From NCBI GenBank assembly GCA_913043145.1, contig CAJWLP010000002.1:30579-94578 (forward strand): DNA of 64,000 nt, written 5' to 3'. A program made the position numbers and the translations under genes. The notes beneath the pieces were generated by a model. That model was given only the letters and a program-made list of their open reading frames with translations, made no database searches and was not told where the DNA came from. This DNA is from an uncultured Bacteroidota bacterium. GTDB lineage: Bacteria > Bacteroidota > Bacteroidia > NS11-12g > UBA9320. Shown here one piece after another: positions 35,788 to 46,780 of the stretch (within the stretch, counting starts at the first letter, position 1; each line of letters starts with the position of its first letter).

Positions 35788-37527
35788 ATGTTAAAGAAAG
35801 TACTACTTATATTATCTATATCTACTATATCTATGACCACCAATGCAATCAATTATTCAGTAAGTTTTTCGAAAGTTAAATCGCATTATGTTACCGTTGA
35901 TATAGAATTTGACGCAACTAATAAAGCGTATGTTGATTTTAAAGTACCTGTCTGGACTCCTGGTTCATACAAAGTAAGGGAGTTTAGCAATGCTTTTGAA
36001 AATATATCTGCAAATAATTTGGAAATTAAGCGGCTTAATAAAAATACTTGGAGGATATTTACAGATGGACAAAGTCAGGTTAGCTTATCCTACGATGTTT
36101 ATTGTTTTACAGTTAGTGTTCGTCAAAGTTATGCTGATGAATATTATGCGTTTTTACATGGAGTATCTGTATTTGGGTATTTAGAAGGGTATGAAAATGA
36201 GCAGATACTTTTAACCATTTACCCTAATGATAATTGGGCAAATGTTGAGGTTTCCCTTCCTAAGATAAAATCTTCAAAGCACTCCTACAGATGCAGTAAT
36301 TATGATTTACTTGGTGATTCGCCTATAGCAATTGGTAATTTTGATACGATTGACTATACAAGTGGAGATGTTACTCACAAAATTGTTATGATAGGAGAAG
36401 GAAATTATGACTTGAATAAAGTCATGGAAGATTTTAAAAAGATTAGCGATACTCAAATCGAAATGATGGGTAGTCATCCTTCAAGTCAGTATGTGCACTT
36501 TATTTACAATGTGTCTCAGGGTGGAGGAGGATTAGAACATGCAAATTCACAAACAAGTATGATGCCTCGATGGAATTACTCAAATCCAAACAAATATCGA
36601 AGTTTTCTTGGCTTGATCGCTCATGAATATTTTCATCTTTGGAACATAAAAAGAATTCGCCCAAAAGAGCTGGGTCCATTCGACTATGACAAAGAAGTAT
36701 ATTCAGAGATGTTGTGGATTGCTGAGGGAATTACCTCGTATTATGATGATATTACATTACTTAGAATGGGAGCTTATTCAAAGGAAGAATATTTGAAAAT
36801 TATAACTTCTCAGATGAGTAGACTAGAAAATTCTCCTGGAAAGACTGTGATGAGTCTCGCACACAGTAGTCTTTTAGCATGGGTTAAGGCTTATCTTCCA
36901 AACGAAGAGAGTTCGAATAAAACAATTAGCTACTATAACAAAGGTATGATTGTAGCAGTTCTTCTAGACCTGGAAATTCGTAGTACATCCAATTACTCAT
37001 TGGACGACGTTATGCGAAAATTATATGCAAACTTTTATTTAAAAAAAAATCGTGGATTCACTTATGATGAGTTTGTAGACGTCTGTAGTTCAATAGCTGG
37101 TAAGGATATGTCTATTTTTTTGAATGAAATTGTTTATAGCCTTAATCCAATTAATTATGATATTTTCATGAACTTCGGACTTGATTTAACAATTGATAAA
37201 TCATATTCTACAAAACCATGGAGTGGCATTTCTACGGAACTAAATAGAAATCGTATTATTGTCACTAATATTATTTCTAATAGTCCAGGTGTTGAATCAG
37301 GATTGAGTGTAAACGATGAAATTATTGCACTTGATGATTGGCGTTTGAAGGTTAAATTCGAGGACTATCTATCTTATTACAGTATTGGTGAACGTATAAA
37401 GTTAGTCTATTCCAGAGATGGAAAGATGCAGACAACACATCTAAGACTTTTATCAAATCCCACAATTAATTTTAATCTATCAGTTGCAGAGCAGACCAAT
37501 AAAAAACTTTTAAGCTGGCTTAATTAA
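35788..37527 (+). CDS. M61 family glycyl-aminopeptidase-like metallopeptidase with PDZ domain
   Basis: Exported zinc peptidase, 579 aa. The signal peptide is MLKKVLLILSISTISMTTNA (1-20). The beta-rich N-terminal domain is followed by GGGGLEHANS (247-254), a typical M61 element, and the zinc motif HEYFH (279-283). The third ligand Glu is about 30 residues later in MLWIAEGITSYYDD. A PDZ domain lies at about 480-560 (NSPGVESGLSVNDEIIALDDW). The likely place is the periplasm and the likely role is protein or peptide turnover. It is divergent from rpsA, with about 100 bases between the starts. Confidence 0.92.
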   Translation: MLKKVLLILSISTISMTTNAINYSVSFSKVKSHYVTVDIEFDATNKAYVDFKVPVWTPGSYKVREFSNAFENISANNLEIKRLNKNTWRIFTDGQSQVSLSYDVYCFTVSVRQSYADEYYAFLHGVSVFGYLEGYENEQILLTIYPNDNWANVEVSLPKIKSSKHSYRCSNYDLLGDSPIAIGNFDTIDYTSGDVTHKIVMIGEGNYDLNKVMEDFKKISDTQIEMMGSHPSSQYVHFIYNVSQGGGGLEHANSQTSMMPRWNYSNPNKYRSFLGLIAHEYFHLWNIKRIRPKELGPFDYDKEVYSEMLWIAEGITSYYDDITLLRMGAYSKEEYLKIITSQMSRLENSPGKTVMSLAHSSLLAWVKAYLPNEESSNKTISYYNKGMIVAVLLDLEIRSTSNYSLDDVMRKLYANFYLKKNRGFTYDEFVDVCSSIAGKDMSIFLNEIVYSLNPINYDIFMNFGLDLTIDKSYSTKPWSGISTELNRNRIIVTNIISNSPGVESGLSVNDEIIALDDWRLKVKFEDYLSYYSIGERIKLVYSRDGKMQTTHLRLLSNPTINFNLSVAEQTNKKLLSWLN

Positions 37528-37593
37528 CATGTTAATAATACGGGGCTGATTTCACATTTTGCCCACAGTTCTTTCATAATAAAATCCTAGAGC

Positions 37594-37601
37594 TAAATTT
37601 G
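37594..37601 (+). promoter_or_regulatory. -7 box of carA
   Basis: TAAATTTG, a perfect TAnnTTTG match, ends 19 bases before the GTG start at 37621. The leader is too short for a pyrimidine-responsive attenuator. Confidence 0.6.
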
Positions 37602-37620
37602 TCAAAATTTTAAATTAATT

Positions 37621-38709
37621 GTGTCAGTTATTGATAAGCAAAAAGCGTATTTAGTTTTACAAGACGGAACTTATTTCGAAGGTAATGCAATAGGAAAAAT
37701 TGGTACAACAACTGGTGAAATTGCTTTCAATACAGGAATGACGGGATATCAGGAGGTATTTACAGACCCTTCTTATTATGGTCAAATTGTTATTATGACT
37801 ATGGACCATATTGGCAATTATGGAGCCAGAGAGCTTGATTCTGAGTCAGATTCTATTAAAATTTCGGGATTAGTTTGTAAGAATTATTCCCCAATGCATT
37901 CCAGGAATATGGCAGATAGTAGTCTCAACGATTATTTTATTGAAAATAATTTTACGGGTATTTGCGATGTTGATACACGTGAGTTAGTAAGACATATTAG
38001 AGACGCCGGAGCAATGAATGCTATCATAAGTTCTGAGATTTTAGATGTTGAAAAACTTAAATCAATGGTATTGGATGTGCCTAGTATGTCTGGTCTAGAG
38101 CTTAGTAGCAAGGTTTGGTCCAAGAAATCATACGAGGTTAATGAAGATGGAAATCACAAAGTCGCTTTACTTGATTTAGGAAGCAAAGAAAATATCATAC
38201 AGTGTTTGACAGACAGAGGGTGCCATGTTAAGGTTTATCCAGGAGATACAACATACTCCGAAATGAAAGATTGGAATCCTGATGGCTTTATGATTAGTAA
38301 TGGTCCTGGAGATCCCTCTGCTATGCCATACGCAGTCAAAACAATACAAGAAATAGTTGCTGCGGACGAGAATATGTTTGGTATTTGCTTAGGTAGTCAA
38401 ATTTTGGCACAATCTCAAGGTCTGAAAACTTTTAAGCTACATAGTGGTCATCGTGGTCAAAATCATCCAGTTAAAAATCTGATTACTGGAAAGAGTGAAA
38501 TTACCTCTCAGAATCATGGATTTGCCATCGACCCCGATACTAATAATGGTTCAGTAGAAATAACCCATATAAATTTAAATGATGACACGGTGGAAGGAAT
38601 CCGTGTTAAAGGTAAATCTGCTTTTGCAGTTCAATATCACCCTGAAGCAAGTCCAGGTCCACACGATAGTCGATATTTATTCGATGAGTTTGTGGCATTA
38701 ATGGCATAA
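37621..38709 (+). CDS. carA: Carbamoyl-phosphate synthase small subunit
   Basis: Glutamine amidotransferase subunit that feeds ammonia to CarB for carbamoyl phosphate, the precursor of pyrimidines and arginine. It is 362 aa with a GTG start. The N-terminal CPSase domain contains NTGMTGYQEVFTDPSY. The class I amidotransferase triad is Cys256 (GICLGSQ), His340 and Glu342 (QYHPEAS). The residue after the nucleophile loop is Ser259 where the usual motif is GICLGHQ. carB is not adjacent. Together with pyrB and pyrR about 5 kb away it suggests a loose pyrimidine gene neighbourhood. Confidence 0.96.
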   Translation: MSVIDKQKAYLVLQDGTYFEGNAIGKIGTTTGEIAFNTGMTGYQEVFTDPSYYGQIVIMTMDHIGNYGARELDSESDSIKISGLVCKNYSPMHSRNMADSSLNDYFIENNFTGICDVDTRELVRHIRDAGAMNAIISSEILDVEKLKSMVLDVPSMSGLELSSKVWSKKSYEVNEDGNHKVALLDLGSKENIIQCLTDRGCHVKVYPGDTTYSEMKDWNPDGFMISNGPGDPSAMPYAVKTIQEIVAADENMFGICLGSQILAQSQGLKTFKLHSGHRGQNHPVKNLITGKSEITSQNHGFAIDPDTNNGSVEITHINLNDDTVEGIRVKGKSAFAVQYHPEASPGPHDSRYLFDEFVALMA

Positions 38710-38744
38710 TCTAGATTTCTAAATCAACTTTAAAAATATTATAA

Positions 38745-40040
<1,296 letters not shown>

Positions 40041-40199
40041 TTTAAGGATCTTTTTAGTCAGGGTTTATTTTTTCTTGGATACGCTTTGTAATGCATATTC
40101 GAAGTAGGATGTAAACTATATTACACAAGTTTTGTGATTGTTTAAAAACACAGATCTTAAATAATAGGTTTAAGTATACATTCGATTTCTATTAAGCTT

Positions 40200-42605
40200 A
40201 TGGCATTTTTCAATAAAAAATCAAGCAAATCAAAGAAAAAGTTAAAGAGCAAAGAGCCTAAAGATTATACTTTATTTAATAAAGTAATGGGTAGCTTGTT
40301 CTTTGCTTTTGCACTGTTTTTATCACTGGCTTCCATTAGTTATCTTTTTTCATGGCGGACAGATCAAAGTATTTTAAATACAGGTGTCAATGAATTTTTG
40401 TTTGATTTCAAGAATCTAGTTCCAAAAAATATGATGGGTAAAATGGGGGCACTTCTTGCTCACACTTTCATTTACAATGGTTTTGGTATTGGTGCTTTTT
40501 TGTTATACCCAATATTCCTAATTGTTGGTTTCAATCTTTATTTTAATAATAGGTTTCATATTCGACCAAAAACAGCTAGTAAGTTATTGGTTTCGGGTTT
40601 GTGGATTTCATTGGTATGTTCTTTATTGTTCTCTAAATCATATCCGTTGCTTGGGGGGTTATTGGGGTATGGAATCTATATATTTTCAAAGTCCTTGGTA
40701 GGTATAATTGGAATTGCACTTATTCTTGGATTAGTTACTGTTTTTTTCTTGTACGTTGCCTTTGGAATAGATGTTTTGGTTTGTATTAGAAATAAGCGAC
40801 TGAGTTCTAAGGAGTCTGAAACATCTGATGATGAGGGTTATGCTGGGGAGTCACTTTTTGAAAAAGATCAAATAAATATAGAACATAATCAACCGGATAT
40901 TTTGTCAGAGCCAGTTTCTTCAGATGCTGTTCCAATTACCACTGAAGAATTGATGCCTGTTATTACGAATGAACTAGAACCAGAATTGAAAAAATTATCG
41001 GATAAAGATGAAGAAGACTTAGAATTGAAAATAGAGGAGAAGGCAGCTGAAGAGGAAATAGATAAACAAAAACAGAAGGAGCATTATGGTATTGACGAGC
41101 CGTTCGATCCACGATTAGATTTAAGAGATTATTTGTTTCCTGAAATTGACTTCCTAAATAAGTATGATGAAGGTCCAAAAACAGAGGTTTCTAAAGATGA
41201 CTTAGAAAAAAGTAAAAATATGATTGTTCAAACTCTGAATAATTATAAAATTGGAATTGCTCAAATTAAAGCCACTATTGGACCAACCGTAACATTATTT
41301 GAAATTGTTCCTGAGGCTGGGGTGAGAATTTCTAAAATAAAAAATTTAGAAGATGATATTGCCTTGAGTTTAGCTGCTTTGGGTATTAGAATTATTGCAC
41401 CCATACCAGGGAAGGGTACAATTGGTATTGAAGTGCCGAATAAAAAACCTGAGATTGTCAGTATGCACTCTGTAATTAACAGTGCTAAATATCAAAATTC
41501 AGATGCTGCGTTACCCGTATGTTTGGGTAAGACCATTTCCAACGAGGTATATGTTGCGGATTTAGCCAAGATGCCGCATTTATTGATGGCTGGAGCAACA
41601 GGTCAAGGTAAATCAGTCGGTTTAAATGCCATAATCGTATCTCTTTTATATAGAAAACATCCTGCGGAATTAAAATTTGTAATGGTTGATCCTAAGAAGG
41701 TAGAACTTACCCTTTACCAAACTATAGAGCGTCATTACTTAGCAAAACTTCCTGGAGAAGGAGATGCTATCATTACAGATAATAAGCAAGTAATTTCTAC
41801 CTTAAATTCATTATGTGAGGAGATGGATCAACGATATGCTTTACTTCAAGCAGCTATGGTTCGAAATATCAAAGAATATAATTCGAAATTTATCAAACGT
41901 AAATTGAATCCTGAGGAAGGGCATAAATATCTTCCATACATTGTTGTAATTATTGATGAGGTAGCAGATTTAATCATGACAGCTGGAAAAGAGGTTGAGC
42001 ATCCAATAGGAAGAATTGCTCAATTAGCACGCGCCATTGGAATTCATTTGATTTTAGCTACACAACGGCCCTCTGTTAATATCATAACTGGAACAATAAA
42101 AGCTAATTTCCCTGCCCGTATAGCTTTTAGAGTAAGTAGTAAAATTGATAGTAGAACTATCTTGGATGGAAATGGTGCAGATCAACTTATCGGTAAGGGA
42201 GATATGTTATATTCTACCGGGAGCGACATGGTTCGTTTGCAATGTCCATTCGTTGACACACCTGAAGTAGACACAATAACAGGATTTATTGGAAATCAAA
42301 GAGGTTATCCTGATGCACATATTTTACCAGAAGTAAGAGAGGAGAGTTCTGGAGATGGCAGTGATTTTAATGCTGATGACCGAGATGCTCTTTTTGAAGA
42401 TGCGGCTCGAATTGTTGTTCAGCATCAACAGGGAAGTACTAGCCTCATTCAAAGAAGGCTCAAAGTAGGATATAATCGTGCTGGTCGTTTGATAGATCAG
42501 TTAGAAGCAGCTAATATTGTAGGCCCGTTCGAGGGAAGCAAAGCAAGGTCGGTATTACTGCCAGATGAATACGCTTTGGAACAGTTCTTGAACAGCATTA
42601 ATTAG
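40200..42605 (+). CDS. ftsK: DNA translocase FtsK/SpoIIIE
   Basis: Septum-located motor that pumps chromosomal DNA during division, 801 aa. Four membrane helices lie at about 30-190. A charged linker (about 200-330, rich in Glu and Lys) is much shorter than in E. coli FtsK. The motor has Walker A GATGQGKS (465-472) and Walker B YIVVIIDEVADLIM. A C-terminal winged-helix gamma domain (about 735-801, QGSTSLIQRRLKVGYNRAG) reads polar DNA sequences. It is followed 12 bases later by lolA, in an order common in Bacteroidota. Confidence 0.95.
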   Translation: MAFFNKKSSKSKKKLKSKEPKDYTLFNKVMGSLFFAFALFLSLASISYLFSWRTDQSILNTGVNEFLFDFKNLVPKNMMGKMGALLAHTFIYNGFGIGAFLLYPIFLIVGFNLYFNNRFHIRPKTASKLLVSGLWISLVCSLLFSKSYPLLGGLLGYGIYIFSKSLVGIIGIALILGLVTVFFLYVAFGIDVLVCIRNKRLSSKESETSDDEGYAGESLFEKDQINIEHNQPDILSEPVSSDAVPITTEELMPVITNELEPELKKLSDKDEEDLELKIEEKAAEEEIDKQKQKEHYGIDEPFDPRLDLRDYLFPEIDFLNKYDEGPKTEVSKDDLEKSKNMIVQTLNNYKIGIAQIKATIGPTVTLFEIVPEAGVRISKIKNLEDDIALSLAALGIRIIAPIPGKGTIGIEVPNKKPEIVSMHSVINSAKYQNSDAALPVCLGKTISNEVYVADLAKMPHLLMAGATGQGKSVGLNAIIVSLLYRKHPAELKFVMVDPKKVELTLYQTIERHYLAKLPGEGDAIITDNKQVISTLNSLCEEMDQRYALLQAAMVRNIKEYNSKFIKRKLNPEEGHKYLPYIVVIIDEVADLIMTAGKEVEHPIGRIAQLARAIGIHLILATQRPSVNIITGTIKANFPARIAFRVSSKIDSRTILDGNGADQLIGKGDMLYSTGSDMVRLQCPFVDTPEVDTITGFIGNQRGYPDAHILPEVREESSGDGSDFNADDRDALFEDAARIVVQHQQGSTSLIQRRLKVGYNRAGRLIDQLEAANIVGPFEGSKARSVLLPDEYALEQFLNSIN

Positions 42606-42617
42606 AAGAATAAAAAA

Positions 42618-43268
42618 ATGAAAAAAATACTATTACTCATCTTCATTGGCCTATTGGCTAGCCCTTTTTTGTCTAATTCTGAAACCCAAGACAATAGAAG
42701 TGCAATTATTTTAAATAAACTAAGTAAAACCTACAAAACCTACAAGTCTTTAAAAGCCACATTTAAAATAAAAATTGATAACAAGCAGACTAAAACCTCA
42801 GTTACACAATCAGGTGTATTATATCAAAAAGGTAAGAAATTTAAAGTTAATATATCAGGTCAGGAAATTTCTTGTGATGGCAAAACAATTTGGACGTATT
42901 TAGAAGATGCCAACGAAGTTCAAATCTCTAAATTTGACCCAAGTTCCATAGATATTAACCCTTCAGAGATATTTACCATTTATGAAAAGGGATTCATCCA
43001 TTCTTATATTGGTCAAAAAACAGTTGGTAAATCTACACTAGAGCTAGTCAAATTGACGCCAACTAACAAAAACAAGAGTTACTTTCTTGTTAAGTTAAGT
43101 ATTGATAAGATAGCTAATAAGATAAAGGAGATGTCTGTTCACAACAAAAATGGTATCATCACAACTTATACCATCTCTAAATTTGAGCCTAATGTAAATA
43201 TAAATGACAGTTACTTTAAGTTCAACGTAAAAGATAAACCAGGGGTTATTGAAATTGACCTTAGATAA
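42618..43268 (+). CDS. lolA: LolA-like outer-membrane lipoprotein carrier
   Basis: Periplasmic chaperone that ferries lipoproteins from the inner to the outer membrane, 216 aa. A signal peptide (MKKILLLIFIGLLASPFLSNS) is followed by a LolA fold: repeated beta strands such as YQKGKKFKVNISGQEISCDG and TIWTYLEDANEVQISKFD. These sequences resemble Bacteroidota LolA (outer-membrane lipoprotein carrier) proteins. It sits in an ftsK-lolA-DUF6438 operon and overlaps the next gene by one base. The permease at 6600 may supply its cargo. Confidence 0.88.
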   Translation: MKKILLLIFIGLLASPFLSNSETQDNRSAIILNKLSKTYKTYKSLKATFKIKIDNKQTKTSVTQSGVLYQKGKKFKVNISGQEISCDGKTIWTYLEDANEVQISKFDPSSIDINPSEIFTIYEKGFIHSYIGQKTVGKSTLELVKLTPTNKNKSYFLVKLSIDKIANKIKEMSVHNKNGIITTYTISKFEPNVNINDSYFKFNVKDKPGVIEIDLR

Positions 43269-43741
43269 TGATTAAAGCTAGTTTTTTTACTTTATCAGCG
43301 GTTTTATTTATCTCATGTGGTTCCTTTAAAAAATCTAATTCATTTGATTATAATCAAGGAGTTTATTTATCCGTCAGCAAGACAGGTTGCTTTGGAGAAT
43401 GTCCCATATATAATTTATCGTTAATTGGGAATAAATTTAATCTTGAGGGATATAAATTTTTTGAATACCTCGGTGAACATATAGCTGATGTTTCAGCAAC
43501 TGATTTTGATGAGATTGTTAAATTAACTGGATCGATGGATTGGGATATATATAAGGCGGAGTACAAAACAGGCTACTCTGATTTGCCATCTACTGTTGTT
43601 CAATACTCAAATTCAGTTGGAGATACTACTACAGTTTGCTTTGAAAACAATCTAGCTCCAAATGAAATTGTAGAACTAGTGAATTATATGAATGACAAAA
43701 TCGATACTAAGGACTGGACAAAGATTTCAATCACTCAGTAA
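43268..43741 (+). CDS. DUF6438 domain-containing putative lipoprotein
   Basis: 157-aa protein with a short hydrophobic N-terminus ending at Cys17 (LSAVLFISCGSF), probably a lipoprotein. The stretch SVSKTGCFGECPIYNLSLIGN, with Cys flanking a Gly-Glu, is the DUF6438 hallmark. DLPSTVVQYSNSVGDTTTVCF continues the domain. Its function is unknown. Its ATG overlaps the lolA stop by one base, suggesting translational coupling. Confidence 0.85.
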   Translation: MIKASFFTLSAVLFISCGSFKKSNSFDYNQGVYLSVSKTGCFGECPIYNLSLIGNKFNLEGYKFFEYLGEHIADVSATDFDEIVKLTGSMDWDIYKAEYKTGYSDLPSTVVQYSNSVGDTTTVCFENNLAPNEIVELVNYMNDKIDTKDWTKISITQ

Positions 43742-43829
43742 ATTTCTCATCTAACTTTTCATAGATGGAGTTATTACTTATGTATTCAGGGACAATCTTT
43801 TTGGTAATGTTGGTTAAGATACTACCCAT
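43731..43829 (-). CDS. Possible 32-aa small protein
   Basis: A short ORF begins MGSILTNITKKIVPEYIS and ends in EKLDEKFTE. It is preceded eight bases upstream by TACTTTTG (minus strand 43845-43838), a perfect -7 box lying just past the uvrD stop. It overlaps the last 11 bases of the DUF6438 gene. I recognise no family, and there is no good -33 element. It may be a real small gene, a remnant, or chance. Confidence 0.3.
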   Translation of the reverse strand: MGSILTNITKKIVPEYISNNSIYEKLDEKFTE

Positions 43830-43837
43830 ATCTATTG

Positions 43838-43845
43838 CAAAAGTA
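43838..43845 (-). promoter_or_regulatory. Isolated -7 box after uvrD
   Basis: The minus strand reads TACTTTTG, in the 3' intergenic region between two convergent genes, where a promoter is not otherwise expected. No -33 TTG lies at 19-22 bases. Confidence 0.35.
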
Positions 43846-43852
43846 TCACATT

Positions 43853-46123
43853 CTATACTCTTCTGAGTTTGGCAAATTTTAATACAAGTGTTTTTTCGCC
43901 AAAATCGTCAAAAATTATAGTTGCTTTTTCCGGATTTTCAAGTGGTTCTATTTTTTTAATTTCTCCAAAACCAAATCGATGATGTTCTACTTTCATATTA
44001 ATTGAAATATCATGGATTTGTTCATGCACAAAATTTTCAGTAGCAGGGGGTCTAATCATTTTAGGCTTATTTTGACGAGAAATAGTTCTTTTTAAAGAAC
44101 TGGGCTCTTGTTTTTTCCTATAAAAATTAGTGTTCGAATTCTCATGAGTTTGCGGTTTTGTGATAACTCTCTTTGAGAATTCAAGAAATTCATTGTCAAT
44201 TTCATCAATAAATCGACTCGGTTCACAAGGAAGAAGATTGCCAAACCTAAATCTACTTGTAGCAAACGATAGGGTTAAGTTCTGTTCAGCTCTTGTTATG
44301 GCAACATAGAAAAGCCTTCTTTCTTCCTCCAACTGACTTCTGTCAGCTAGGGCCATTTGTGAGGGGAATAAATTTTCTTCTAGACCAGATACATACACTT
44401 TACTATATTCCAGTCCTTTACTTTGATGGATAGTCATTAAAGATACACGATCATTATCGTCATTTTCTTTATCCGCATCTGTTAATAGTGCTATATCTTG
44501 CATATAACTTCCCAGATCTTTCTCAGACTCATTAGTATCGTCCTCAACAAACTCTTTTAGACCATTCAATAATTCAACGATGTTTTCATATTTATTGATC
44601 CCTTCTATAGTTTTATCTTCATGAAGTATTTTAAGTAGATTAGTTGTGCGAGCAACATGCATAGCTATTTCATAGGCATTTTGTTGACTGGTCAATTTGA
44701 TAAAACTTTGAATCATTTCTACAAAGTTTTTTAATTTTTTGGTTGCTCCTTTTAGTTCAGGGTACCTATCTGCAACAAGAATTACCTCCCAAATTGATTT
44801 TTCTTCGTTGGACGCAATGACATTTATACGATCAAGGGACGTTTTACCAATGCCCCGAGTTGGGTAGTTAATGATACGTTTTAAAGCTTCATCGTCTGCT
44901 TGGTTAATAATGAGTCTTAAATATGCTAGTATATCTTTAATCTCTTTCCTTTGATAAAAGCTCATCCCTCCATATATTCTATAGGGTATGTTGAGTTTAC
45001 GAAGTGCTTCCTCTAAGCTTCTGGATTGAGAATTTGTTCTATATAGTATTGCAAAATCACTGTTCATCTTTTGCTCAGACATTTTTGTCTCAAAGATGTT
45101 TTGAGCAATCATTTTTCCCTCTTCATTATCAGTGACAGCACGAATAATTTTTATTTTATTTCCGGCATCATTTTCTGTCCATACTTTTTTCTCAATTTGA
45201 TCCTTATTTTTTGCAATTACACTATTGGCTGCATTGACTATAGTTTCGGTTGATCGATAGTTTTGTTCTAGTTTATAAACATTTAAGTCTGGATAGTCTT
45301 TTTCAAAATTTAAGATGTTTTTGATTGTTGCACCTCTAAATGAGTAAATACTTTGAGCATCATCACCAACTACACATATATTCTCAAAAACACTAGCTAG
45401 CTTCTTTATAATCATATACTGGCAATGGTTTGTGTCTTGATACTCGTCAACCATAACATATTTGAACTTGTGCTGGTATTTATGTAAAACATCAGGGAAA
45501 TTATTGAGTAGTTTGAAAGTATTTAAAAGCAAATCATCAAAATCCATTGCTCCATATCTAAAGCAACGTTTTGCATATTCAGTATAGATCTCATGAATTT
45601 TTCCTCTTCCTGTGGTCTCATCATATGCAATTAGGTCTGATTGAGTTTGATACACATGGGCCTGGATTAGATTATTTTTTGCATTACTAATCCGAGAAAG
45701 GATATAATTTGGTTTATATATTTTATCATCAAGATTCATTTCTTTGACAATAGATTTAATGAGGCTTTTACTATCGTCAGAGTCATAAATAGTGAAGTTC
45801 TGCGGATAACCAATTTTATCAGCTTCAATACGCAATATTTTTGCAAAGACGGAATGAAATGTACCCATCCAGATATTTCGTGCTTCAAGACCAACAACAT
45901 GCTCAATTCGGTTTCGCATTTCTCTAGCAGCTTTGTTGGTAAATGTGAGTGATAGTATGTTAAATGGGTCAACTCCTGTGGCAATTAAATGTGCAATTCT
46001 ATACGTCAAAACTCTAGTTTTGCCAGATCCAGCACCTGCAACGATCATTATAGGACCGTCTGTTTGGATAACTGCAGCTTTTTGCTCAGGGTTTAGATCT
46101 TTTAAATATGGAGGTTCAGACAT
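43853..46123 (-). CDS. UvrD/PcrA-type ATP-dependent DNA helicase
   Basis: Superfamily 1A 3'-5' helicase for nucleotide excision and mismatch repair, 756 aa. Walker A AGAGSGKT is at 29-36, motif Ia LSLTFTNKAAREMRNR follows, and motif II is VMVDEYQDTNHCQYM. GDDAQSIYSFRGA, QNYRST and SLMTIHQSKGLEYSKVYVSG are motifs III, IV and V, and VAITRAEQNL is motif VI. The C-terminal region (FGFGEIKKIEP) is the Tudor-like tail of PcrA. The start is ATG 46123. Confidence 0.95.
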   Translation of the reverse strand: MSEPPYLKDLNPEQKAAVIQTDGPIMIVAGAGSGKTRVLTYRIAHLIATGVDPFNILSLTFTNKAAREMRNRIEHVVGLEARNIWMGTFHSVFAKILRIEADKIGYPQNFTIYDSDDSKSLIKSIVKEMNLDDKIYKPNYILSRISNAKNNLIQAHVYQTQSDLIAYDETTGRGKIHEIYTEYAKRCFRYGAMDFDDLLLNTFKLLNNFPDVLHKYQHKFKYVMVDEYQDTNHCQYMIIKKLASVFENICVVGDDAQSIYSFRGATIKNILNFEKDYPDLNVYKLEQNYRSTETIVNAANSVIAKNKDQIEKKVWTENDAGNKIKIIRAVTDNEEGKMIAQNIFETKMSEQKMNSDFAILYRTNSQSRSLEEALRKLNIPYRIYGGMSFYQRKEIKDILAYLRLIINQADDEALKRIINYPTRGIGKTSLDRINVIASNEEKSIWEVILVADRYPELKGATKKLKNFVEMIQSFIKLTSQQNAYEIAMHVARTTNLLKILHEDKTIEGINKYENIVELLNGLKEFVEDDTNESEKDLGSYMQDIALLTDADKENDDNDRVSLMTIHQSKGLEYSKVYVSGLEENLFPSQMALADRSQLEEERRLFYVAITRAEQNLTLSFATSRFRFGNLLPCEPSRFIDEIDNEFLEFSKRVITKPQTHENSNTNFYRKKQEPSSLKRTISRQNKPKMIRPPATENFVHEQIHDISINMKVEHHRFGFGEIKKIEPLENPEKATIIFDDFGEKTLVLKFAKLRRV

Positions 46124-46220
46124 GAAGATTTTCTAATAATTGTAAGATGCGAATTTCATTTAATTTAATTTGGTTTTTAACTTATATGTCAAACAATTTT
46201 TAACAACTTAATAAGTTATT

Positions 46221-46228
46221 TATCATTG
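46221..46228 (+). promoter_or_regulatory. Probable -7 box of rfbC
   Basis: TATCATTG, one mismatch from TAnnTTTG, ends nine bases before ATG 46238. Confidence 0.45.
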
Positions 46229-46237
46229 TAATATAAA

Positions 46238-46780
46238 ATGAATGTTTCAACCACAAATATTGATGGACTTCTAGTTATTAAACCTACTGTTTATGGTGAT
46301 GAAAGAGGCCATTTCTTTGAAAGTTATCGTGAGGACTTTATGAATTCACATGGTATTAAATCAAATTTTGTACAAGATAATCAATCATCCAGTAGTAAGG
46401 GTATTTTAAGAGGTTTGCATTTTCAAAGAGACCCTTTTTCACAAGGTAAATTAGTGCGGGTAATTAAAGGTTCTGCTTTAGATGTGGCAGTTGATATACG
46501 TCATAAATCTCCAACTTATGGACATCACTTTTCAATTGAGTTGAATGAAGAAAATAAAACTATGTTCTATATCCCCTCTGGTTTTGCTCATGGTTTTTTA
46601 ACATTGGAAGACAACACAGTATTTTCTTATAAATGCACAAATTATTACAACAAAGATTCTGAGGGGTCCATACTTTGGAATTCAAAATTGTTGAATATCA
46701 ATTGGGGTATAGATAATCCAATCTTATCGGTAAAAGATCAAATAGCTTTAGATTTTGAAGATTTTAGATCTCCTTTTTAA
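46238..46780 (+). CDS. rfbC: dTDP-4-dehydrorhamnose 3,5-epimerase
   Basis: RmlC-type cupin enzyme in dTDP-L-rhamnose synthesis, 180 aa. DERGHFFESYREDFM, FVQDNQSSSSKGILRGLHFQ and GSALDVAVDIRHKSPTYG are the family blocks; the His in RGLHFQ is the catalytic base region, and FIPSGFAHGFLTL is conserved (written YIPSGFAHGFLTL here). The rest of the rml pathway is not in the window, so the gene is an orphan locally. Rhamnose or a related deoxysugar is presumably used in surface glycans. Confidence 0.94.
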   Translation: MNVSTTNIDGLLVIKPTVYGDERGHFFESYREDFMNSHGIKSNFVQDNQSSSSKGILRGLHFQRDPFSQGKLVRVIKGSALDVAVDIRHKSPTYGHHFSIELNEENKTMFYIPSGFAHGFLTLEDNTVFSYKCTNYYNKDSEGSILWNSKLLNINWGIDNPILSVKDQIALDFEDFRSPF

